Assembly (NCBI RefSeq): GCF_010183535.1
Contig: NC_071331.1
Coordinates: 10,850,001-10,914,000, forward strand
Length of the DNA: 64,000 nt
Reading direction: 5' to 3'
Source of the DNA: Caenorhabditis remanei
Taxonomy: Eukaryota; Nematoda; Chromadorea; Rhabditida; Rhabditidae
Under the pieces are notes generated by a model. The model ran no database searches, was not told the origin of the DNA, and saw nothing but the letters and a program-made list of their open reading frames with translations. The position numbers and the translations under genes are program-made. How positions within the stretch are numbered: position 1 is the stretch's first letter; each line of letters opens with the position of its first letter. Positions 45,201-58,368 of the stretch are shown piece by piece.

Positions 45201-48200
45201 TGAATAGTGAATAGCTTTTAAAAATTAACACTGGTATCATCCGGCCTCCGGCCACGACTTTCTAGAAAATGTTATAATTTTATTTAACTATTCGAGTATA
45301 TCTGGTTTCTAGCTTTCAGAAAATATTTACATTTTTGCTGTACGTCACGATTGAAGACAGTTACCATGATGTTAGTGAGGTGTGGTGAGAAAAGGTAATT
45401 GCAAGGTGGCTATTCAGTATTGTGACTTGTGTTTCACTCCATATCCGAAAATTAGATGCTTACAACTAGAATTCATTTTGTTATCTAACAGAATACAACT
45501 TTGAGAGTAGGTTTTTGACAAAAATATTCTATGCTTGGTTGCGTGGAGCGTCCTCTACTTTTGATGACATAACACCAGACCACGGAATCAAACATAGATT
45601 TTTTTTGTTAAAAAAACCTATTCACAGTGTTGTACAGTGTTAGATAACAAAATTAATTTTAATATATGCATCTAATTTTTGGATATGGAGTGAAACACAA
45701 GTCACAATACTGAATAGCCACCTTGCAATTACCTTTTCTCACCAGACCTCACTAACATCATGGTAACTGTCTTCAATCGTGACGTACAGCAAAAATGCAA
45801 ATATTTTTTGAAAGCTAGAAACCAGATATACTCGAATAATTAAATAAAATTATAACATTTTCTCGAAAGTCGTGGCCGGAAGCCGGATGATACCAGTGTT
45901 AATTTTTAAAAGTTATTCCCAATTCAAGCTATTATAGCTCAGCCAAAACACTTCACATTATGTTTGTTTATGTTTCAATTTAAAGCTGAAGATACAAAAA
46001 ATTTAATTTTGAGACAAAACTAGATTACTTCTATAGATATTTTCACGGAAAAATTTAATTTTCAAATTTTTGAATTCAAATTTTTTTCTATATTTTTTCT
46101 GCTTTTGGAGTGCCCCGGGGTTTTATGAGTGTTTTCAACATATTTATGCATTTGCTACTTTATGACACTATTTTCAATCGATTTCTACGGTTAGAATTTT
46201 TTATACGGTTTTTACGTACTGGAGAAAAAATGTAATTTCGTTTCCAATTTTATATTATTAAAGTTTGTAGCATTTTTATGTTATTGTTTTCTAAAATTAG
46301 AAGAGTTTAGCTTTCTTTTGTTTTTTAGATCTTCCATTTTGAGTTAGATTGAAGCAAGTTATGAAAGTTTGAAGTTTGCGAAAAACGTTTTTCATCATTT
46401 TTTCAAAAATTCAATTTTCTCAAAAACTATGATAGCACAAAACACAATATTTTTAGAAACATTTTATTTTTGCATGGGTGTTCGTTTGAAAATATAATGA
46501 ACCAAAACCAGGCATATCAATTCACGATCATTCCATGTGAGCCTCCCCCTTTTCTGGATCACCGGAACTTGACACATGTATCATTCCTTTTTCCATTTCG
46601 CATCATTATAGTCGATTTTTAGTCACATTCCTGAAAACCTCTCCATTATGCTTCTCCATTTCACGAAGTCATCACTTTTCCGTTTTGAAGTAGTAAATTA
46701 ATATGGAATCATTGAAACAGTTAGTTTTATTTTGTTTAATAAACGTCACCTCCCCATATCCGAAGTTTCCTTATCTTCCACTCTGCTGTATGCCTCATGT
46801 GGCATTAAAAAACAATTTTTCGAGTAATTTTTTATGCGGATAGAAAATTCGTGAAATGTTCTCCGTAAGTGCTTTTCTCATGAGACACCAACTCTTCAAA
46901 CTTTTTGAAAAAAAAACATATTTCTGAAACAGTATAAAAATCAAAAAATTGGAATATAATGTTTCACGTCCGGTTTATTCAAAAATGGGAATTAGTGGTG
47001 GCAGAACTTCCTCACGTCCTCTGCAATGTTAGGCCAGCGAGTGAAACTACGAATCCTGGCAGAACAATAGTAGTATTGTTATGATTGTCAATTCCTCCTA
47101 TTTCCTACCTCGCTCTTTTCCGAAAACTACTGCTTCACAGATATATCATTTTTGTTGCACTAACTTTCATATCAATGAGATTTCGTCCATAATAATCTCA
47201 AATAAATCTCCTCCATCTATGACGCTCCAGACTTCTCATCCAATTACCTAGGCTCCGCCCACTTTTTGCAAGCGCCAGTATATCATCATTGACGTGAAAA
47301 GGCGGAGCCTCTTGTCCTATTATGGACTTTTTCGTCATTAAACAAAAACTGATAATAAGTATTTCATTTTTCTCCTGCCTAAACAACTAGGCTTATTTTT
47401 AGGGATTTTTTTTCATTATCCTCTTCTCCACGTCCTCAGCACATATTCTCACCGTATTGTCTTACGTAACTATTAGGATTGACTAGGAAAGTTCATTGAG
47501 GTCATTTCGAGGTCATTCTGTTGTGAACCACTAGTTTCTGTTATGCGTGTAAGTGACACCCAGACATCTGTCCTACCTTGAACGGAGCACAAATTGAATA
47601 GGTGAAGATAGGATAAGGGTTTGGACAGGGTGTTGTACAGTAGGAATGGGATATTTGTAGTCTAGAAATGTTTTATCGGTTTCAATATATTTCCTTAATG
47701 GTTTTCTTCTCATAATACTGGTATTAAGTAAAACATTTATCAAATCCTCAGGTAACAAAATGAAAGGATTCACAATCACCGACTTGTGTCCAGAGATGTT
47801 CCATCACAGTGTCTCGCCGGATGTGTCTTCCATTGATTCGTCAGGTTTGTCCTATTCCGTTTGTGGTTTATTTAAGAACAGTATATTTTCAGAAGCCTCA
47901 ACTCCGATGAGCTCAGAATCGATGGAGCTGAAATCAAATGCAGTTTCACCAGGTAGGTTTTAGAGACTTTTATGGGGGTGTAAACTGATAAGTGCATCTT
48001 TCCTGCGCGAAAAATTTCAGTTCCGCCTATTTTCTGAGACACTCCATATGCAAGTGGGCGGAGCTCGCTCGGTGGCCGAACTTGGTCGAGACCATGCGAA
48101 AGTTCGGTCACCACCGATGGCAAATTTTTGTAATTTTCTCCATATTTGTAGTTAAAAATGCTCTTAATGAAAACTAAAGGAACTATTATTCAAATTTCTG

Positions 48201-49303
48201 ATAAGAAATTTTTTGAAAATTACCAAGGTACCGTTTTTGCTGTTTTTGCCGATACACCATGCCAACTTGTTTCTCAAAACTTCGTTCATAAATACTGTAA
48301 AACGGTAAAAAGTAGGAGAAATGCCAAAAACCATGGAGGTGTTAGTTCTAGGCTCCGCCCACTTTTAAGCGTCAGTGATGAGAAAAAACGCTATGCGTTG
48401 GCATAAGGTGAAGGTGGAAGGAGTCAGAGAACCATGGAGTGGCTAGAATAAAATGGGCGGATTCAAAAATAACAGGGACACACGTTTTTTTTTTCAAAAT
48501 CTAAAGTAGGAAAAAATCAGACCAGATTTTCCTACCGTTTCTAGCATTCCATTTCAGTGTCACTGTGATTATCATCTGCTTCTTGGATAAATTCCAAATC
48601 AGCCTTTCTTTCAGCTCCCAGCTCCCCAGAATCCAAGGAAACGGACCCTCTCGAAAGACCGCCGTATTCGTACAACTCACTGATTGCAATGGCCATCCAG
48701 AGCAGTCCATTCAAGCGATTGAGACTCTCGGAGATCTATTCCTACATCTCCAACAACTTCCCGTATTACCAGATGAACAAGTCACAGTGGCAGAATTCGG
48801 TTCGTCACAACTTGTCGTTGCATAAGGAGTTTCAGAAGGTTCGGACGATTGATGGGAAAGGTAAATTCTAGTTTCATAATTTTTTCCAGCTACAACTGCG
48901 ATTCAAACTATTTCATAACTGAACTAACATTTCGGCAACCGTAGTATTTTTAGGTAGCTACTGGGAAATGACTGCCGCGTTGGGAACCGAGATGTATATT
49001 GGAAAAGAGTGTGGAAAGCTCCGTCGTCAGTCAGCAAAAAGCAGGAAGGTCAAGGATAACGTCCCCCAACTATTCGATCCATCTCCTCTCCTTGGATTCA
49101 CAGATCCCTCTACGATCCCCCAACTCCCGAATATTCCCCTCTACTCCCAGAACCCAATGATGTATAATCTCACTCAAGCATTCCTTCAGAATCCTCATTT
49201 GATTCCATTGATCCTCCAGAATTTCCCACTCCAAAACCCTCCTAACTTTTCCGGAACTTTCCCGCCACTCTCGTTCCCGTTCCCATCAGTTCAAACTCCT
49301 TGA
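42244..49303 (+). CDS. pes-1: Forkhead transcription factor, PES-1-like
   Basis: Exons are 42244-42340, 47752-47844, 47893-47952, 48615-48860 and 48954-49303, giving 281 residues. All introns interrupt the frame in the same phase. The forkhead domain spans about residues 98-190: [20 protein letters not shown], then helix 3 [16 protein letters not shown], and the wing [17 protein letters not shown], followed by CGKLRRQ. The SPFKxLRxSEIYxYIS version of helix 2 and GTEMYIG resemble C. elegans PES-1 as I remember it, so the symbol is tentative. The N-terminus is serine/proline-rich and the C-terminus proline/phenylalanine/asparagine-rich. The start ATG follows directly on a tttttcag, a plausible trans-splice acceptor. 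An upstream exon cannot be excluded. Intron 1 is 5.4 kb and full of repeats. Confidence 0.87.
42341..43111. other. Proximal part of pes-1-like intron 1
   Basis: Pyrimidine-rich to about 42700, then unremarkable AT-rich DNA. No element was recognised before the mariner-type insertion. Confidence 0.4.
43112..44380. mobile_element. Mariner-type transposon, decayed
   Basis: 1269 bp, with terminal inverted repeats starting TTAGGTTGATGCATAAGTTT on both sides and TA flanks (43110-43111 and 44381-44382). The length fits a full mariner (about 1.28 kb), but no transposase motif was recognised in the interior in either direction. It is therefore heavily decayed or carries other filler. It sits in intron 1 of the pes-1-like gene. 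Confidence 0.75.
44579..46538. repeat. 1.96-kb palindrome (long foldback element)
   Basis: Left arm about 44579-45520 and right arm about 45607-46538 are long inverted copies separated by a spacer of roughly 85 bp. Both ends begin ACATGGAATGATCG. The arms include cctggttttggttcat-atattttc and a shared block ggagtgaaacacaagtcacaa near the centre. No protein or TIR family was recognised. It lies in intron 1 of the pes-1-like gene, so its transcript could fold into a long hairpin. Confidence 0.85.
46539..47751. other. Distal part of pes-1-like intron 1
   Basis: Holds two CTGTTTCA motifs on the minus strand (46713 and 46925), and a small inverted repeat of ggctccgccc type at about 47250-47312. 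No exon recognised. Confidence 0.4.
46867..46932 (-). ncRNA. Candidate 21U-RNA (piRNA) locus
   Basis: CTGTTTCA on minus at 46932-46925. YRNT (TGGT) gives a first U at 46887, offset exactly 45. Predicted 21-mer 46867-46887, antisense in intron 1 of the pes-1-like gene. Confidence 0.5.
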
Positions 49304-49609
49304 AGGATTTGGATCTTTTGAGTTTCCAATGTGTTATTGCATGCTTTTCACCGTTTCAATGTTGATCAATTTGTCTTATTTTTTGTCAAATAAAGTTTTG
49401 AGTAGAACTGGATGCCAAGACTCAGGATATTTCAGATGCGGACTATTTGTCAGAAACTAATAGTTTGGGTTTTCTAACCAAATAAATAAAAATTTCGAAA
49501 CAGCATCAATGTTAGATTCCAAATCCGATTCTCATATGCGACGTCTATTCTTCTATTTGTCTCACAGTGTGTTTTTTTTGGAAAATTTTACTTGAAATAG
49601 CTGCGTGTC

Positions 49610-50240
49610 ATCGAATAAAGCGCACACGAGAATACAGAAACAGCTGTTTTGAAACTGAACATTTTTTGACACCAGTAAAACCTAACTAAACCAGTCAATA
49701 CTGTAAAAATTCGCAGTAGAATACGGTACCAGTTGATTCATGATCGAATTCAATAATTTCTGGGAAGAAGAACAACCTGAAATAATATATTTTCAAAATC
49801 CATACCTAGACACACAGATTTCTTCAAAACAAAAAGTGGAAAACAATCCGCGCCGAGTCCGGATTTTCCTACCGTTTCTGACATTCCATTTCAGTCTTTC
49901 TGGGATTTTTCCATGTTTCATATCTATTTCTGGTCTCAAAGTTTCCTTGTTTCATAAAAACGAATGAAACATGCGCAAACGAGAATACAGAGCTGGCTGT
50001 TTTGAAACTGATTGTGAGAAATGTCTTTGAAAACAAGAACCATGAAAACCAGCCTAAACCTGTTTCTACACAATTTATTGTACTCACGCTCCTTAAAATT
50101 TGAATGCTCTAGTTTAAAAATTGTTTGTTTCACAAAGACTGTAAAAGTTCCCAGTACGATGATGATTGGGTTTACTAATTTCTGGAAGAAAGAAGACAGC
50201 AACCTGAAGTGATAATTCTTTCAAAATCCAGACAATCTGA
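49610..50240. repeat. Imperfect direct duplication 3' of the pes-1-like gene
   Basis: 49610-49880 and 49975-50240 share gcgca-acgagaatacag, gctgttttgaaactg, gtaaaa-ttc-cagta, and aatttctgg-aagaa. A further copy of the block tttcctaccgtttct and cattccatttcagt links 48528 and 49868. Confidence 0.55.
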
Positions 50241-50841
50241 AACTGTGACAATTCGAATCTTGTCTGACTGAAAGTCTGTAATATGAAAATTCAAATAATC
50301 ACTTTCATCTAGTTTCGGTTTCAGAATTTATTCACAGAGGTTGTAACAGACTCCCAAACATTCAATGCTAGTCCTGAAAACTGATATTTCAAAACTGAGA
50401 TCATGGGAATTTTCGCTTACAAACTCTGAAAGAAATTGATCAATTTTAAAATATCTGATAATGAGCTACTCAGTTCCGAAACGTCTCGGTTTCAAAATGT
50501 CTTGAAGTCTGTCCCAGCCTTTGGATTGAAGTTTGTATACTTCTATCAGGCTACTAAATTTTGTATCATCCCCTTCCCTCCCTCCTTCTCCCCCATCACG
50601 TCTTCTGGAAACTCCTCCTCCTCTCCCCATGATCGCCTTCGGCCATACGCTATATAATAATAATTCAATTTATTGGTGGCCGGGCCATCGTCCCCTCCCT
50701 CCTCTCCCTGATTACGCCTCTCTTCTCATCAAATTACGCGAGATTTCCATCCACTGAATATCATCATTTATAAGCAGATGGCTGTCTAACTTTTTTCTAC
50801 GATTACGAAGGATTTTTGGTCTGTTTTGAATATTCAGATAT

Positions 50842-50909
50842 GCTCTTGTTCCTGCGAACGGATCAACTTCGTAATTCTGATTTCATTTTAAAAAAATGAC
50901 TGAAACAGG
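50842..50909 (-). ncRNA. Candidate 21U-RNA (piRNA) locus
   Basis: CTGTTTCA on minus at 50909-50902. YRNT (TGAT) gives a first U at 50862, offset 47. Predicted 21-mer 50842-50862. Confidence 0.35.
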
Positions 50910-51449
50910 AAAAAAAGAGAAAAACGAGAAATTTGAATCGAAAAAAGAGAAGCGTCAATGCAATTAATTGAGACTCAAATTTTTTCTTCCATTTAACATT
51001 GACCTTGTTTTTTTCCAGTTACACTTTCTCTAGAATACGGAAAATTCAATCTTCGCATCATTGCTATCATACTAAAAGGGTCTTGCTTATTTTGTGTATA
51101 ACCCTGAAAGAATTTCGAATAAATATTAGGAAAAAGAGTTAAGCAGATTTTTTCATGACACATGTTGCTACAATTTTTTCTATAAATCTGTATATCATAC
51201 GAAACTTGGGGGCTATGTTCAAAAATGTCATAGCGTCAACGATATTAATTTTATCTCCTAGTCACAAGTTTTTGATTTCTTGAAACACGGTCTATGTACT
51301 TTTCACTTTTGTACATTGAGTTACCCGTTCAGGAATGTTGTAAATTGTTGAGACAATATGGGTTACGGTGATAACTTATCAAAAATTTATGATATTCAAA
51401 TAAAACTGCAAGTCCTACTACATTCAATACTGTTGCACTAAGCATTGAA

Positions 51450-51514
51450 TTAATAAATGGAAAATATCGAATAAATATTGAGTTCGCCGAGAATATGTGG
51501 AAATTTTGAAACAG
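51450..51514 (-). ncRNA. Candidate 21U-RNA (piRNA) locus
   Basis: CTGTTTCA on minus at 51514-51507. YRNT (TATT) gives a first U at 51470, offset 44. Predicted 21-mer 51450-51470. Confidence 0.4.
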
Positions 51515-54035
51515 GATTTAATGTTTTTCATAGAACCATTGAAAATTTTCAAATTTTTTCAAATTTTTTCGAATTTTTTGAATTTTTCGCGAAAAAGTCA
51601 AATTTTCGACTATGATTCAGAATTAGAAGAAAATCTGAAAAATGGTAAAAAATGGTCACATTTTCGATGAAAAATTGAAAAAATTTCGAAAAAAAATTAG
51701 GAAAAAGAGGGTCATTTTTTGAAGCCGGGGCCTTCGGGCTGGGCCGGGCCTTGAAAAATTTCTACCGGCCCGGCCCGGGCCTTGACAACTATGCTGAAAA
51801 CAGTATTGATCGTTGTCCAATTCCCGAACTTAGCAACATGAAAAAATGAACTACCGACTGAAAGATATGTAGCCGTTTTGTGTTTTAGGCCGTCTCTTTG
51901 ATACTCCTAAACACTCAACTTGTCTTTTGAAATGGCATTTTTCCAACTTTCTCTGTTTTATTAAGTTTATGTGACAGGCTCAGGAAGAAAAAAAAAACAA
52001 TATTTCGTCTGTTGACTGTGGACACTGCTCTTTAATGTTTCAAGTGTATTGTTACTTGAAATCCACAAATTGATTTTGATTCTGGACATCTTATTAAATC
52101 CGACTTTTTTAAAAACTGCGAGGCTGTTCTGCCAGTTATAAATGTCGATTCCCAACACCTTCTAAAACAACTATCGCAATTTTATCTGAATTATAAGAAA
52201 CTGAAAATATTGTTGAGAGTATTATACATCATCATCAGAGCTTCGATATACGTAACATATTGAAAAAATTCATAAAGATCTTAACTTCTAGATAAAACAG
52301 TTGAAATATCTCAAGTATCCATTTCCCAAATATCCAAAAGTCCTCCTCCTCCTCCTAAAATCAACCTCTTCAATTTGTTCTCTCTATCTAACTCTCTCTC
52401 TCTTTTACACTTGAAAATGTCGCCGTCAAATGCCAAAAGAAGCCTCTCCACACAAGAATTTTTGCATATGCTCTTTCCATCTCTTCTACTTTTTCCCCTT
52501 TTCATTCTTCTTCTTGTTCACATCTCGAAATGTGTCACACATCCGTTATGTTTCGGTCCCCGCGTCGTAAAACTTTTTTTGTTTCTTGTGCTGATAAAAA
52601 TGTGAAAGATGAGGAAGAACACTTGGTCAACGTGAAAACTTTTTTCCGTTGGGAATTCGAATGAAGGACACCAGACGAGAGAGATGGAAGAGGGGGGAGG
52701 ACCACGAACTATCTCTCGAATTCCTTTCATTTTGTCTTTGATCAACACTCATTTTCTTTAGTCCTTTTCTCTTTCCGGGTCCTAATTGTTTCCATTTTTG
52801 GAACCACAACTAGTCAAGTCTGCTCAATGAACTTTTATAAAAGTCGGAAAATGGTTTTCTCGTTTCTGTGAATGCTTCACGTCAGGAAGATGTGAAATCA
52901 GAATCTGGAAATTCCAGCCACACATCAGAACGTTTTGAAACGGTGAAAATATTTTTCTCCCTAAAAAAGTATCGGTTTCACTTGCAGTTTTTGGAGTTTT
53001 CAAAGCAATTCAACATGAAGAAAACGCGTAGTAAAAAATGTGTTTTTAATTTTTTCTTGGCTACACATTCTTGGACTTCTAGAAACATGTATTTTTAAAA
53101 AACCGAGACCTCTTAAATCTTAGCAAACAGTACTATAAATATATCTTGATTCAATTCCCTTGTACATACATATGAAACCGCCCGACTCATGCTGACCCGC
53201 ATCAAATTTTCTCGGTTTCAATGAAGCTGCATTTGGAACGCCCAGAATCATAATTCAATTTTAGAAGCTTGGACAAACATCTGAAATCAGACACCAAGAT
53301 GTCAGCTTTCGAGTTATTTGAGTAACCAAGAACACAAGCTCAGAGTTATGTTTTATCATTTTACTCACTTTCAAGATTATGTGAAAAAGTGTAAAACTAT
53401 AATTTAACATCTCTGTTTCTATGGTGCTGAAGAAAATAGGTAGAAAAATTGAGAATCAGAATGATATCAGCTATTCAGTGTCAATTTTTTACTTTTTCTC
53501 TTGTGAGAGTTTTTTAGTGGAGTTCTGTTTCAGAACGTTTAAAACTGTGGGTAAAGGTTGTAAAGAAGTTACATTTGTAATTGACATTTCAGAATCTTTT
53601 GTATTAACTTTTTTCATAAGCCAGCTAAAAAATAATATTTGCAAACTTTGAATTCGTTGACAATACACACGATACACTGTCAAAATTTCAACATTCTTTC
53701 TATCTCGACTTTTCAAGTTTTCAAGTTGAACAACAACGTTTTTTACACCATTTCGAGAATTATCGGTTTCAAAGTGTCTAGTTTTGAAACATCTCGAAGG
53801 CAAGTCCAGTATCTGCCGTGCTACAATTTCCAATGATCTCAGAACTTAAAATTTCGATTTTTTCTGTTTTGAAAAGCGAAGAATTTTGATTTACCATCCT
53901 CTTCTTTATTCAGATCCAGATATATATTTTTTCTTTAAGAATCTGATCATAAATCGAGATTCACACGGTTTCCCCTATCTAGCTGTTAAAGTAGTTTCTG
54001 ATGTTCTTTGTATTGTGAGTTTTCTTAGTAATGTG

Positions 54036-54104
54036 CTGTTTCAGATAAATGATATAAAGTGTAGCATTATATTATTTCTTTGTTGAGATGATTTTTTTAC
54101 AACA
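54036..54104 (+). ncRNA. Candidate 21U-RNA (piRNA) locus
   Basis: CTGTTTCA at 54036-54043. The nearest YRNT (TGTT) gives a first U at 54084, offset 48. A second motif at 53525 has its nearest YRNT at offset 50. Both are weaker candidates. Confidence 0.3.
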
Positions 54105-54221
54105 TTCTGCAGTTTCGAAATTTTTACTAAGGTTGTCGTAATTTTAGATGCTATTGCTACTTCTTTCAGTTGTTGGAATTTTCGTTTTAGAAATGTTTAA
54201 GAAATGACAAACTCCTTCCAC

Positions 54222-56380
54222 ATATAACGCATTCTCTGTAAGACTCGAGCAACGTGTGCCCTAGGGCAAGATTTTTATAAAAACAGATACTATTAGTCAT
54301 TAGTAACCTATATGCAGAAATTTGAGCTCGGGCTCCGGGTTACGGTAGTACTGTAGGTGCTCAAAGAGCAAAAAAATTATTTTTTTGTTTTTCACCGTAG
54401 AACGCTGTAATTTTTGGAATGAATTGAGTATCATTAGTGTAGTATTTTCTCAAAATTTTAAAACATGAAAATAATTTTTGACCAAGATATAACAAAATTG
54501 GTCCATTTTTTCTGACATTTTGGGAAAAACTGTAATTTTTATGGAACAAATAGGTAATACCTTTTTACCAAACTATGTTTACATGAGACAACAATGTTTT
54601 AGCTTTATTTTAAAAATAAAAAATTTCAAAAAATCCTATACTGTTTTTTGAAAAATCTAGATATCTGAAACTGAAAAAAACTTTTTTTGAGATAACTCAA
54701 AAATTGTTTCAGAATCAAACTGTTCATCCTTTTTTAAATGTTTTTTGTACTGACACTTTATTTCCAACTCTTCAACATCATTGAGAAAAATGAACTTCTA
54801 TGTATGAATTTTCGCCAAATTTTCCACTTTTTTCAAAAGTTGATTTTTGAAATATTAATAATGAATACCTTTTTACCACACTAGTTTTACATTACACATC
54901 AACACTTTAACTTCATTTTGAAATTAAAATTTCAGAAAAAAAACGATACATATTGTCTGAAAAATTTTGATGTCTGAAACTGAAAAAAAATTTTTTGAGA
55001 TAACTTTAAAATTCTTTAAGAATCGAATTCTCCGCTAAATTTGGAGCATTTTTTGTATTGACCTTTTATTTCTAATTGTTTCTCATCATTATAAAAAATC
55101 CAATTTTCTTTCAATTCAACCATTTTAAGAACATAGTCAGTTTCAGGCTCAAATTTGACGTATCACGTGGTTACGCAGTTATTTATCTCTCTAAATAGAT
55201 TTTGTAGTTCATAAGTATTCTAATCCATGTTTAATTAATAGGATTTATGTTCAAAGTTTTTTAGCAACAATAAGCATTCACTACCAAAAAATTTTCAGCA
55301 ACATTTTTTGTGAAAACTAGAAATAGTTTCTTGTCAATAAAGAAAAGATCTTAACAGTAATAACTTGAACAAACTATTTAGAGAGATAAATAACTGCGTA
55401 ACCACGTGATACGTCAAATTTGAGCCTGAAACTGACTATGTTCTTAAAATGGTTGAATTGAAAGAAAATTGGATTTTTTATAATGATGAGAAACAATTAG
55501 AAATAAAAGGTCAATACAAAAAATGCTCCAAATTTAGCGGAGAATTCGATTCTAAAAGAATTTTAAAGTTATCTCAAAAAAAATTTTTTTCAGTTTCAGA
55601 CATCAAAATTTTTCAGACAATATGTATCGATTTTTTTCTGAAATTTTAATTTCAAAATGAAGTTAAAGTGTTGATGTGTAATGTAAAACTAGTGTGGTAA
55701 AAAGGTATTCATTATTAATATTTCAAAAATCAACTTTTGAAAAAAGTGGAAAACTTGGCGAAAATTCATACATAGAAGTTCATTTTTCTCAATGATGTTG
55801 AAGAGTTGGAAATAAAGTGTCAGTACAAAAAACATTTAAAAAAGGATGAACAGTTTGATTCTGAAACAATTTTTGAGTTATCTCAAAAAAAGTTTTTTTC
55901 AGTTTCAGATATCTAGATTTTTCAAAAAACAGTATAGGATTTTTTGAAATTTTTTATTTTTAAAATAAAGCTAAAACATTGTTGTCTCATGTAAACATAG
56001 TTTGGTAAAAAGGTATTACCTATTTGTTCCATAAAAATTACAGTTTTTCCCAAAATGTCAGAAAAAATGGACCAATTTTGTTATATCTTGGTCAAAAATT
56101 ATTTTCATGTTTTAAAATTTTGAGAAAATACTACACTAATGATACTCAATTCATTCCAAAAATTACAGCGTTCTACGGTGAAAAACAAAAAAATAATTTT
56201 TTTGCTCTTTGAGCACCTACAGTACTACCGTAACCCGGAGCCCGAGCTCAAATTTCTGCATATAGGTTACTAATGACTAATAGTATATTTGACTGCAATA
56301 TCTAAGCTGTACCATGCATACAGGCCCTAGGCCCACACCCTTTGGTGCCATGCTCGAGTCTTACAGAGAATGCGTTATAT
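54222..56380. repeat. 2.16-kb palindrome (long foldback element)
   Basis: Left arm about 54222-55197 and right arm about 55374-56380 are near-identical inverted copies with a loop of about 175 bp. Ends read ATATAACGCATTCTCTG. A 62-codon ORF occurs identically in both arms on opposite strands (54361-54549 and 56024-56212), direct proof of the high identity. The right arm has about 30 bp of extra sequence near its end. No transposase recognised. Confidence 0.88.
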
Positions 56381-58368
56381 GATTCAGTGAAATCATACTA
56401 TTGAAACCAAATTTTCCAAAACTTTAAAATTAATTCGTCATTTTTCAACCACCTCTACCAAATTGTTTCCAGAACGTTTCTCTCCATTACTTCTCACTTC
56501 TCCTTCTTCCCCTTTTTCCTTCTCCAATTTCCTTCTTTCTGTCTACCGCTTAATTCCAAAAGACTACAAGAACGAGGGAGGAGACCACCATGTTTTTGCT
56601 TCGTTTCCATCGTCCAATTTGTCGAATTTTCGCAACTCGAAACACTATTTCTTTCTTCTTCTCTCTCTAAACGGACGGAGTAAAAAAGAAGACAAGTAAG
56701 TCTTGTCAACCTCTTCGTTTTTCTTCACTTTTCAATCTGTGTACAACATACTTTCAAGCTGGAACTATTCTTCTCGTTTTCAGTTAATTTCTTGTTTCAG
56801 TTATAGTTTATCCGTTCAATTTTTCTCAGTTATTATTTCACTCCTCGACAATTTTTTCATTCGGACTCACCAGAATGCTGGAATCGAAACCAATGAGATT
56901 GACATTTCAGGTATCCTTCCGGTGTAACGGGATCTTTTTTATTTGGCAATATGATATCCGAATTGTGATTCTTCTTCTGAAGCAAGCACGCCATCCGGCA
57001 CCGAAGACATCCAAGGTGAGATTTTTTAATTTTTGAAAGTATTAAATTTTAAATTGATTGGTTTTAAAACTGAAAATGATGTAATCTTCAAATTTATGTA
57101 ATCTTCCTATTCATGTTTTTAGTATTGTGTGCTTGGACATTTAAAAAGTAGGTAATCTTATTTCAATTAGCATCGACTTGAATTTGTGTCATAAATTTTC
57201 CTTTCATTTTTTTAAAAGTCCATATTGAAAACTGATTCAAGATTAGCGTAAATGTATTCATAATTTGGGCAGACAATTGGCATGCATCTCGTACCTGAAA
57301 ATGTGGCTTGTTAGGTAAACATAATGAAACTAGGTGGATGATACCAAACCTGATTTCTTAGATTCGTTTTTAGCGACTACTAAAAACACTAGACCTTCTT
57401 TATCTGGTTTGTCCAGTAGGAACCTTATCTGAGTCGCACATACATCTTCTTAATTAATGTCCCTTCTAGTAACTGTTATGTTTTTAATAAAAGATCTTTC
57501 GGCGGCGCAGAGAAAGGATGTGTCTTGGCGCTGCCCACTTTTGCAATTTGCCGCTGTTAAATTTCATGTTTAATCTTTTTTGCATAATTAATGACAAATT
57601 TCTGTCGATTTGATCAAAACCGACTATTTTTCTGCAAAATCCAGCTCGAAATTACATGAAAAAATGGCACGCCGCAGAGTTGCCAAACGCCTATTCAATC
57701 TGATCCTCAGATGAGATTCTATTGAAAACATAATAACCTGTTCAAAGTCTCTAGATCATGATCTGAAATGCGCGGAAGTCTTCCGTGTTTTGCGATTCTG
57801 AAAGTTTTCTTCCGTGCATATCAGATCATGATCCCGTCTGTTTGGGCGCCTTTTTATGTCAATTAGTTTTTTTGTGTCTTCGCTATGTTAATTCCGTTTG
57901 GAAATCTTGAACTCTATTCGGCGAATTCTTGCCGTTACACAAACTAATTTTGATGGCGACATCTATTTTTTCATACTCACTCCAGTTTATCGAGATCAGT
58001 GAATCTCTAAATAACAAGAATAATGCTACTGGATGACACTTGAAAGTATAAGTAGTTTCGGAAATCCATACTGTTCCAGCATTGTTTTTTAAAGAACAGT
58101 GCTGCATCAAATTAATATTGAAATTTTACTCGAATGAATACCTTCCATAATGTACTTCCTCTCCCACTCTGCTTACTAGTCTTCGTTAGTGCAGTTGCAG
58201 AAACCATGCTATTCTTGTTTCCATTCGGTCTGACGATGTTTTCAGAATAAGTTGCACTATAGTGAAAAATTTTGGGCATCATTATTCTGTTCAAGCTATC
58301 TTCAACTCAATTAATTGTTGTCCTCTGAGGAGGAAAAAGTTAGTTTTGAGATATTTTTTTCTCGAAAT

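Larger units (their letters stand above)
49304..54221. other. Gene-free interval downstream of the pes-1-like gene
   Basis: About 4.9 kb with no credible gene. It contains an imperfect direct duplication (about 49610-49900 and 49975-50240), CT-rich DNA at 50570-50760 and a GC-rich GGCCGGGCC block at 51725-51790. It also has four CTGTTTCA motifs. All open frames are short and featureless. Confidence 0.5.

Noticed and set aside
51725..51790. GGCCGGGCC-rich block as a third hAT-like MITE
   Set aside because: One plausible end (inverted CAGCATAGTTG near 51803) but no matching left end or 8-bp duplication was found.
53525..53595. 21U-RNA loci for the motifs at 14518, 32188, 46713, 53525 and 59538
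   Set aside because: CTGTTTCA is present, but YRNT falls outside the 44-48 nt offset, and 32188 lies in the presumed 3' UTR of the lectin gene. Counted as motifs only.
54361..56212. Identical 62-codon ORFs in two places on opposite strands
   Set aside because: They are the two arms of the palindrome. The protein is AT-rich and featureless. Used only as evidence of arm identity.
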